Below the pieces are notes generated by a model that was given only the letters and a program-made list of their open reading frames with translations, was not told the DNA's origin and made no database searches. A program made the translations under genes and the position numbers. DNA of 64,000 nt, from assembly GCA_026075535.2 (NCBI GenBank), contig AP026544.2, positions 11,656,001-11,720,000 on the forward strand, read 5' to 3'. How positions within the stretch are numbered: position 1 is the first letter of the stretch; every line of letters starts with the position of its first letter. This document shows positions 56,251-64,000 of the stretch, piece after piece. This DNA is from Tricholoma matsutake. Its lineage: Eukaryota; Basidiomycota; Agaricomycetes; Agaricales; Tricholomataceae.

Positions 56251-56652
56251 TGTTAGGGCGACACCCACTATCTGCTAGCTAAGACCATGCGGGTTCTCTC
56301 TACAAGAAGGGGGCAGGATCCGCGTGCGTGATGGGGAAATTGATGGTTTTGATGTGAGGGGTTATTAATAGGTAAGTTTGTTGAGATAGGCCTTTCACAC
56401 CGAAAACGTAGGTGGAATACCTAAGAGAACACAACTGGGGTCCCCTAGGCATATATTTAGGGCTTATATACTATGTTACATATATTGTACATTGTTGTTA
56501 CCGACGCACTCGTACACGCGTGTACATTTTGATGCGTGTGAAATAAAATTCTCATGCTATCAAAATGTAGTGTCATTTGGTGTCATGTAGCGTAATTCAA
56601 CATAATAAAATAAAAATGAAAGTTTATTAGGTAATGGGGTGGTTTCCTAACA
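56251..56652 (-). repeat. Gypsy-1 copy C 3' LTR
   Basis: TGTTAGG...CCTAACA, 402 bp; preceded on the coding strand by the AAAAGGGGGGTAA polypurine tract (56653-56666). Confidence 0.95.
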
Positions 56653-56663
56653 TTACCCCCCTT

Positions 56664-59600
56664 TTATGCCTCAACTTCCAGGCGAGAAAATATTATGTTT
56701 GTCCCCTCTGTGAAATTTTGGTAAGGCCGGAATTTCATCCCCTCATACACCATTCTCGCAATGCGACGCGGAGCATTTGGATTACGTTTAAAGAATTGGG
56801 CGATCGCGTTATGCGCTCGCTTACAATTCTCTTCAAGTTCCCATGAATTATTTTCGTCGGTATAGTTTTTCCACTTTATTAAGAACTCCAATTTGTTCCG
56901 TCGAAGACGTGAGTCTAGAATTTCTTCAACTATGTATTCTGGAGCACCTTCTACTATTATCAGAGGTTGCGGAGTAGTTTGTTGGCCAGGAATAGTGGGC
57001 GGACGGTAAGGGCATAGGCGGGATACATTAATCTCGGGATCAATCTTAAATGATCGGGGTAATTTTAGCACTACCGCATTAGGCGAGATCACTTTAGAGA
57101 TTGCATATGGGCCAACTTGTTTCTCCGTAAGTTTCTTTGAAGGTCATGGAATATTCAGGTCCTTGGTACTTAGCCATACCAAGTCACCAACTGTGTACTC
57201 TGGAGCGCATGCTCAAGTATGATCTGCGTGTTGCATCATGTCGTCACATGCTTTCTTCAATGCCGCCTCTGCTTCCTCTTGTACCCTTTGCATCTTAGAT
57301 ACAAAATCTTCTACCGACTGTACTTTGACTTCCCTTCTGGGTTCTACTCCCATGCGAGGATGATATCCATAATTTGCGAAAAAGGGTGACATACAAGTAG
57401 CCGAATGGAATTTGTTATTGTGGGAAAATTCAGCAATTGCCAACCATTCGGGCCAGTCGGTTTGTTGGTAGTTGACAAACATACGTAGGTACTGCTCCAA
57501 CTCCTGATTCATTCTCTCTGTCTGCCCATCAGTCTACAGGTGATATGCCATAGATAATTTAGTTTGAATTCCCAATATGTTGTTTAGTTCTCACATAAAC
57601 GTGGAAGCAAATTGTGGTCCACGATCAGAGATAACGGTATTGGGTAAGCCATGTAACCGCCATACCTGATTTAGATAGAGGCGCGCCAAGCCCAATGATG
57701 AGGTTTCTGTAGTAGTAGGAATAATATGGACCTCCTTTGTAAAGCGGTCACATACTACAAATATTGCATCGTACCCTTAAGCCTCAGGTAATCCAGTAAT
57801 AAAATCCACAGATATATCTCGCCACGGTGCTTTAGGTATAGGGTTTGGCATTAATTTTCCTGCAGGTTTCTCTGGAAATTTCTTCCCCCTCATGCATGTA
57901 TCACATCCATCCACATACCCCAACACATACTTCAAAATTCCGGGCCACCAATAATTTCTCATTACTAATTCCAACGTCTTCCATCTTCCTGGGTGTCCGG
58001 CAATTGGCATATTGTGATGTAACCAGACAATCTCCCTTTGCAAATCCTGATCCTTTGGTACATACACTTTTCCTCGAAACAACACCAACCCTTGTTCCTC
58101 AGCCCATTTGTCTCCTTTGATATTACCTTTCTTCTCTCCCTTCAGAGCTTTCACAGCTTCCACTACTTCATCGTCCATTTCCGAACATTGTCTAATTTTA
58201 GACAACATTTCCATTTCCGAGCTATCTATTAATAGATGCCCTTGATGCATAGCGCAAATGCAAAAGTATTTGGGTTTGAGTAAGGTAACATTTTTATTGT
58301 CCTCCTCCACCCCCCTTTTATGATCAATACATCTGGATAAGGCATCTGCTTTCCTCATTAAGCTTCCCACTTTATGGACCAAGTGAAAGTTGAAACGTGA
58401 TAGGAATAGTGCCCAACATGCTTGCCGGCGATTAAGCTTTTTAGCGGACATGAAGTATTGCAGATTTTGATGATCGGTCCAGATCTCAATTTGATGCGTA
58501 CATCCCTCCAAATAATGCCTCCATGCCTCCAATGCTCGTATTATCCCCAACATCTCTTTGTCATGCACATCATAATTCCTCTCCACATCATTCAACCCTT
58601 TTGACAAGTATGCACAAGGATGCCATTTGTCATCTTCGCACAGCATTGATAATACTGCTCCAGTAGCAAAATCGGATGCATCGGATTCCACTCGCAGAGG
58701 GCGTGTGAAATCTACTGGGGCTAATATTGGTCCCTCCACAAACTTCCTCTTCAACTCCTCAAATGCTGTCTGCTGCTGCTCTCCCCACCTCCACATTACT
58801 CCCTTTCACATAAGGTTATGTAAGGGTGCGGCACTTTTAGAAAAATTGTGCACAAAGCGACGATAATAATTTGCGAGTCCCAAGAAGGCTTGAACCTCCT
58901 TGACATGGGTGGGTGCAGGCCAATCTGTGATCGCCTGTACCTTGATCAGATCCATTTTGATCCCATCAGGACTGATCAATAATCCTAGGAACTCGATTTC
59001 GTTTGCCCCAAACACACACTTCTCTGGTTTCAAAAATAGATTGTTCTCCGCCAACCTCCATAACACCTCTTGCACTATCGCTTCATGATTCTCTTCATCC
59101 TCCATGAATATCAGAATGTTGTCAATAAATATTATTACCACGCCTTTGTCTATTACGTCCTTGAAAATGTCGTTCATCATATTTTGAAAGGTCGGGGGAC
59201 TATTAGTCATCCCAAAAAACATGACAAGCAGCTCGAAGGATCCTCGATGCATGGCAAATGCAGCCTTCCACTCATCTCCTTTTTTTATTTGTACATTGTT
59301 GTATCCCCATCATAAATCCAATTTTGTAAAGACCTTGGCTTTTCCCACCTTATCAATTATTTCTGAGATCAATGGCAGGGGGTACGCGTTCTTCACTGTC
59401 CACTCATTCAGATACCTATAATCGGTACACATCCTCTTCCTTTGGTCTTTTTTGGGCACGAAGAATATTGGTGACATCTGCAGTGATTTCGAAGGTTGTA
59501 TGTATCCTTTGCGCAATTGCTCCTTCAGGAATGCATCCACTTCTTCTTGTTCCATCAGAGATAACGGATATACCTTCAACTTCTTTGGCACAAACCCTGG

Positions 59601-60578
59601 CTTCATCTCAATCACATGATCCCATGGCTTCCGCACCAGCATTTGCTCAGACTCCTTCTTTTGGAACACTGACAAATGTTCATGATACACTTTTGACACC
59701 CATTCCTCCACTGGCTTCTCCACCTTCACGATATTCTTGTCCCACGACTGTCCTCCACGAACTGCTCTAAAGGTTTGCTTCTGCTCTTCTCTCTCGATCA
59801 TGATTGGAACTTCCCCATTTGGCATTTCCTCATCCTCCACTTCCTCCATCGTAACAGAATACTTCCTTGGACGTTCTTTCTCTTTCTTTTTCCTTTTTTC
59901 TTTCTTCATCTTCCTCCCATACACATTACATTCCTTAGGACAACGAGTCATTTGCACTTTCCCAGTTTTCCAATCAATTTCGGGATTATGCTTCCATAAC
60001 CATGGACATCCTATTATTAGATTGGTTTTCCCAAGATTGCACACTTTGAATATGGCTCGCTCCTGATGCTCCTGATACTTTAGTACCATAGTCACCTCCT
60101 CCTTGATAGTTCCTCCACGATCGACTGTTCCGTCAATATTGTACACCATTATAGGTTGTGCCAGCTTGCGTGTGTCAATACCGTTTCCAGTAATTAAGGA
60201 TCGATTAATAAATAATCCTGTAGCACCACTGTCAAGCAACGCTTCCACATCAATAGCTGCATGTGTGTCCACTGTCTTCAGTCCCACAGTCAAGGTGATT
60301 TCGGGTTCTATTCGCACAGAGCGAATAAAGAATTTAGGGGTTTTTGGAAATGACATGTGACAATTTTCTTTGTTGCATGATTCGCAACAGTTGTACTCCT
60401 CCTTGATTTCCTTTTCTGATTTACTCTGGGTTTCCTCGGATACTAATACATTGTAATGATTCTGGGTCACCAATGGGGAAACCTTCACTGGGACTCTTCC
60501 ACAAAATTCTCCTGCTTGGCTTCCTCCTGCTTCACTTCCTTGATTGTAGCTCCCCTGATCTTTCTCCTCTGCTTGCAA
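56664..60578 (-). pseudogene. pol: Gypsy-1 copy C pol (five visible interruptions)
   Basis: 60578-59310: zinc-binding-like CCESCNKENC, protease LLDSGATGLFINR, RT start FTKLDL. 59252-58806: FFGMTNSPPTFQ and FIDNIL, in which the second catalytic Asp of FIDDIL is Asn. 58796-57777: RNase H (ESDASDFATGAVL, WTDHQNLQYF), integrase N terminus (CDTCMRGKKFPEK, VDFITGLPEA). 57512-57213: DGQT region end and YGYHPRMG. 57092-56664: chromodomain (YIVEEILDSRL, FLIKWKNYTDENNSWE). Stops: TGA near 59308, 58803, 57534 (TAG) and 57211, TAA near 57777. Frame is -1 relative to gag with a 94-bp overlap. Confidence 0.92.
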
Positions 60579-61582
60579 TACTTAGAAATGTGTCCTAACT
60601 GCCCACAGTTAAAACATTTAAGTGGGGCTTGTCTCCCCACTTGATCAACCTCCATTGCCTCAGCTGGTGCTGCTGACTCCGTAACTATAGGTGTCACTGC
60701 CATGGCCGGTGGCTGTGCCCTCGCAGCTTGTGCCTGAGGCGCCTTTCCTTTCTCGGACTTTCCTCCTGATGACTTTCCAAATTTACTACTTCCGTACATC
60801 AACTTTGACTCCGCCTGTTCCTGCCAATATTGCTGGTCAAGGCGCATTGCCCAATTATACCACTCATCCAACTTCTCTGGCATAGAAGGTAGTCGGTAGA
60901 TAGCCTTGAATAAAGAGGGATTTAATCCTGCTTTCAAAAACTCTACCAACGCGGCTTCTCCCATGTCCGTTTGCAAAGCTTCTGCTTTGAACTGCAAAAT
61001 AAATTCATCCGCTGTTAAGGAACCTTGGTGCATGGTCTTTAATTTAGCATTAGCTGTCGCCTTTGGATTAGGGTCTCCAAACTGTGCCTCCAATCTCTCC
61101 AGAAATTCCTTGAAGGTTGCAAATGGTTTATTTCCCACGGCAATTTGATTAATAGCCTTGTTTCTCCAGAACTGTGCTTTCCCCCACTGAATGTATGAGA
61201 GAGCAAACATAATCCTAGACTCGGCTGTATGAAACTCAGGCTTCCTCCCATGGATGTACAATACTATAGAGCTGATGAAGGATTTTGTATTCTCCATGGT
61301 ACCATCAAAGATTTGCGGGGGCATGTACTTAGGTAAGTGTGCTTTTCCATTTCTGGATTTCTCCACTGTCTCATCCTCCTGCGATATCCACTCCACCATC
61401 TCCTCCATCTCATCATCTCTTTCTCCTGTCGTCTCTGGCTGTACTTCCACTTGTCTGGGCTGTGATGCTGCCAATACTGACACTAATTGCAACATTTGCG
61501 CTGTGAGCACATCAATTTTCGCCTCTAGTGCTGGTATGGGAACAGGATTAGGACCGGGATTAGAAGTTGAAGGTTCAGACAT
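60485..61582 (-). CDS. gag: Gypsy-1 copy C gag, intact
   Basis: Uninterrupted 365-codon frame from ATG (MSEPSTSNPGPNPVPIP) to FVEESQ. N-terminal proline-rich segment and short coiled coil (LEAKIDVLTAQMLQLVSVL), acidic EERDDEMEEM-like stretch, capsid domain (YAPP/YMPPQIFDGTMENTKS, FLERLEAQFGDPNPKATAN, LKTMHQGSLTADEFILQF), basic linker (SSKFGKSSGGKSEKGK) and one CCHC knuckle CFNCGQLGHISKYC around residues 320-335. Length and order are normal for fungal chromovirus gag. The 3' end overlaps pol in the -1 frame; no classical slippery heptamer was found in the overlap, so the mechanism of pol expression is open. Confidence 0.93.
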   Translation of the reverse strand: MSEPSTSNPGPNPVPIPALEAKIDVLTAQMLQLVSVLAASQPRQVEVQPETTGERDDEMEEMVEWISQEDETVEKSRNGKAHLPKYMPPQIFDGTMENTKSFISSIVLYIHGRKPEFHTAESRIMFALSYIQWGKAQFWRNKAINQIAVGNKPFATFKEFLERLEAQFGDPNPKATANAKLKTMHQGSLTADEFILQFKAEALQTDMGEAALVEFLKAGLNPSLFKAIYRLPSMPEKLDEWYNWAMRLDQQYWQEQAESKLMYGSSKFGKSSGGKSEKGKAPQAQAARAQPPAMAVTPIVTESAAPAEAMEVDQVGRQAPLKCFNCGQLGHISKYCKQRRKIRGATIKEVKQEEAKQENFVEESQ

Positions 61583-62055
61583 AATTGTAGAATCTGTGAT
61601 GAATCACTTCTTCGACAAATTCAAAATTTTACTTCGAGACCTCTCCAAACGTCTACGGGTCACGTGATAAGGTTCGTCGAGGTTCGTCAATGGTTTGTTG
61701 TTCATCGGGCGCCTATTTTGACACTTTGGATCAACAACCCTTCCAACAGTGCCTGATCTCGGAGATATCACTGAATTTGGCTTGTAACTAAAATAGTCGT
61801 CCAAATAGAGTGATGTAAATTGTAAATAAACCAGATCCGATCAGTTGTCTGGTTGCAGCTGTCCTAATGACGAGCACCGCCTCTCGATCACTGGCAGTCG
61901 CAATGTAAGGCGAGGCCTGGTGTCGGCTTACAAAAGAAAAGGTAGATTACGTATATACAAGTACTTCCGGCTCGTGCCGAAAGGATGAGTAATCGGATGT
62001 GGCGCGGTGAAACAATGACATATGTGCAAGTAAGAGAAGGTGCACTGATATGGGA

Positions 62056-62066
62056 AGTTGTGTTCT
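62056..62066 (-). promoter_or_regulatory. Predicted self-primer binding site of gypsy-1 copy C
   Basis: AGAACACAACT on the coding strand, 2 nt inside the 5' LTR boundary, complementary to AGTTGTGTTCT at 62254-62244. Identical to copy A despite the general divergence. Confidence 0.7.
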
Positions 62067-62068
62067 TC

Positions 62069-62470
62069 TGTTAAGGCGACACCCACTATCTGCTAGCTAA
62101 GACCGTGTGGGTTCTCTCTACAAGAAGGGGGCGGGATCTGCGCACGTGATGGGGAAATTGATGGTTTTGATGTGAGGGGTTATTAATAGGTAAGTTTGTT
62201 GAGATAGGCCTTTCACACCGAAAACGTAGGTGGAATACCTAAGAGAACACAACTGGGGTCCCCTAGGCATATATTTAGGGCTTATATACTATGTTACATA
62301 TATTGTACATTGTTGTTACCGATGCACTCGTACATGCGCATACATTTTGATGCGTGCGAAATAAAATTCTCACGCTATCAAAATGTAGCGTCATTTGGCG
62401 TCATGTAGCGTAATTTGACATAATAAAATAAAAATGAAAGTTTATTAGGTAATGGGGTGGTTTCCTAACA
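62069..62470 (-). repeat. Gypsy-1 copy C 5' LTR
   Basis: 402 bp; its plus-strand start is TGTTAAGG (one change from TGTTAGGG). TATA box and start-site 11-mer conserved. Confidence 0.95.
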
Positions 62471-63271
62471 ATTGCTGTATATGGACACCAACACATTTGA
62501 CTTTGATGTGGACACTATATTTAGTGTGTCAGGTTCCCTTTGAGGTGTGTGTACTGATCCTCACAGTGGATGCCTTTATGATGCCTCCTGTAAGGGGACT
62601 AGAGGGTGCCCCACATGTTTCTCCTATTTTTTATGTTCGTCCTATATTTTTCCCCATCTCGTTTCCTTCTATTCTTCATTTTCTATGATTTTTCCTCATT
62701 TTATTACTAATTTCCCTTTCTATCATGTTTGTGCATGTTGACAGTTTTATATTTAGAGATGGAGTACCCCTTCCGACATCTACCCTTTGGTACAATGTCA
62801 TTCAGTGGCCTTGATCAGCCTATCTCCGCCTTTTCTATTTTTAGATTATTATTTGATTTTTGCAGTTTTCACATATACTGGGCACTGGCAAAGGGGTCCT
62901 TAGAGTTTTCTCTTTGGATTTCCCTTTGCTAGGTGTGCCTCCAATCCCTGTACTATGTAGTATAATTTTAACTTCGGATTTCCCTTTGCTAGAGGCTGAG
63001 GTTGCCCTTATACCTCCCCCTTTGTCTAATATGATACATATATATAGTATATAGTCAGACAACCACCTCAGTCTGTTATACAATGACTGAGGTGAGTAAC
63101 AATATTATTATTTAGATGAGAACGGCTACTTACTGTACCTATAGTTTATTCTTGTATATGCTAGGTACAGCATTCATGTATAGTCTGTTATACAATGACT
63201 GAGTTTATTCTTGTATATGCTCGGATTGACTTGCTACAGGTTATGGGCCACTCCCATCTTTGACTGACAGT
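62471..63271. repeat. Spacer with short direct repeats, no gene recognised
   Basis: GTCTGTTATACAATGACTGAG occurs at about 63071 and 63182; GTTTATTCTTGTATATGCT at about 63146 and 63203; GGATTTCCCTTTGCTAG at 62917 and 62978. ORF-like pieces lack protein-like features. Confidence 0.5.
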
Positions 63272-64000
63272 TAGTGCTTAAAAGTCTGGTCCGGTCCTGG
63301 TTCTCACACTATTTTTGGCAAGACCGGAACCGGACTGGTCCTCCATAAAAGGAAATAACCAAATAACTGGACCAGAACTGCAAAAAACTGCAAAAAATTG
63401 GTCCTAACCAGTCATGACCGGTTTTACTAAAAGCCAGTAAGACTGATGTACAAAGTGGAAATAACTGCTCAAAAACACTTGTGGGAAACCTACCCATAGT
63501 AATTCCTTTGAAACTGGTCAAAAAACTAAGCAGATTGGTGAAGAATTGAGTGAGATATCACCGAAAATGAGTTTCCCGATGTGACTGGTTTTACTAAAAG
63601 CCAGTAAGACTGATGTATGAAGTGGGAATAACTGCTCAAAACCACTTGTGGGGAACCTACCAATAGTAATTCCCTTGAAACCGGTCCAAAAATTAAGCAG
63701 ATCGGTGAAGAATTCAGTGAGATATCACCAAAGATGGGTTTCATGACCTGAAACTTGATCGGGAAACTCGTTTTTGGTGATATCTCACTCAATTCTTCAC
63801 AGATTTGCTTAATTTTTTGACCAGTTTCAAGGTAATTACAAGAGGATTATGTGGCTGTGCTTAACCGGTTATGACTGGTCAGGACTGGTCTTGTAGGACT
63901 GGTCTTTTGCAGTTTTCTAACTTAAAATTTGAAAAAACTGGACTGATGGTCCGGTTTTTTCTGGTCCTGGTCCGGTTTATTTTCTGGTCACATGGACCAG
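63272..64000 (-). mobile_element. hAT-like MITE, copy 2 (inverted, reaches window end)
   Basis: Starts TAGTGCTTAAAAGTC and is the reverse complement of the element at 49915-50645 almost to its far end (the window stops within the TCACATGGACCAG segment, about 20 bp short of the expected terminus). The same internal duplicated block is present. Its target duplication should be CTGACAGT (63264-63271) but the other side is outside the window. Confidence 0.85.

Larger units (their letters stand above)
56251..62470 (-). mobile_element. Gypsy-1 LTR retrotransposon copy C (best preserved)
   Basis: 402-bp LTRs at both ends, target duplication ATTGC at 56246-56250 and 62471-62475, gag intact, pol interrupted by a few stops. 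Same order and polarity as copy A. 6220 bp. Its two LTRs differ at 17 positions in my alignment, all transitions. Confidence 0.96.

Noticed and set aside
60485..60578. Programmed -1 slippery heptamer in gag-pol overlap
   Set aside because: GAATTTT and similar words do not fit X-XXY-YYZ in the gag frame.
62471..63083. Small ORFs after gypsy-1 copy C
   Set aside because: Short, hydrophobic or random composition, overlapping on both strands, no introns or homology recognised.

Overview
This window looks like transposon-dense euchromatin-free DNA from a filamentous basidiomycete, most likely an agaricomycete. Evidence: introns of about 48-54 bp with GT...AG ends and CTAAT-like branch points, chromodomain gypsy retrotransposons, a pogo-type transposase gene with a 48-bp intron, and several unnamed protein families that I associate (from memory) with agaricomycete genomes. 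No rRNA, CRISPR array, bacterial signal or intact housekeeping gene was seen. Almost everything is a mobile element or a decayed coding locus interrupted by one.

Layout. 14-1988: a non-coding TIR element (8-bp target duplication) with tRNA-like modules near both ends. 2325-3511: LTR-type repeat of the gypsy-2 family. 5646-11861: gypsy-1 copy A (minus strand, both LTRs, 5-bp target duplication), inserted in a small tandem repeat. 12485-17351: two convergent uncharacterised genes, the second split by a 723-bp solo LTR (15525-16247) that carries a striking array of covarying hairpins. 17899-20828: pogo/mariner element with perfect 20-bp TIRs and TA duplication. 21216-23225: decayed coding locus plus a 233-bp tandem duplication. 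23588-27262: another decayed minus-strand gene, split in frame by a second TIR/tRNA-like element (25100-27073). 27324-29662: gypsy-2 LTR fragment fused to the 5'-truncated gypsy-1 copy B. 29968-42955: a decayed gene split by the 10.3-kb gypsy-2 element (32303-42605). 42963-43223: near-perfect foldback. 43224-49298: gypsy-3, 5'-truncated. 49915-50645 and 63272-end: inverted pair of a hAT-like MITE. 50721-53730: decayed multicopy-family gene. 54918-55604: MFS transporter remnant. 56251-62470: gypsy-1 copy C, complete with intact gag.

How things fit together. Three gypsy families show different strategies. Gypsy-1 appears self-primed: an 11-nt sequence 34 nt downstream of its LTR TATA box is perfectly complementary to a site 2 nt inside the 5' LTR boundary. 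Gypsy-2 has a tRNA-type primer site. Gypsy-2 and gypsy-3, although unrelated in gag, each carry between pol and the 3' LTR an antisense gene with a glutamate-rich coiled coil and a C-x2-C...C-x2-C...C zinc-cluster-like motif. This parallel, the hairpin array and the tRNA-bearing TIR elements are the best candidates for something undescribed.

Decay is dominated by CpG transitions. In the two LTRs of copy C I count 17 differences, all transitions, 16 at CpG-derived positions, and most in-frame stops in every family are TGA where CGA is expected. This suggests cytosine methylation or a CpG-directed mutation process acting on all repeats.
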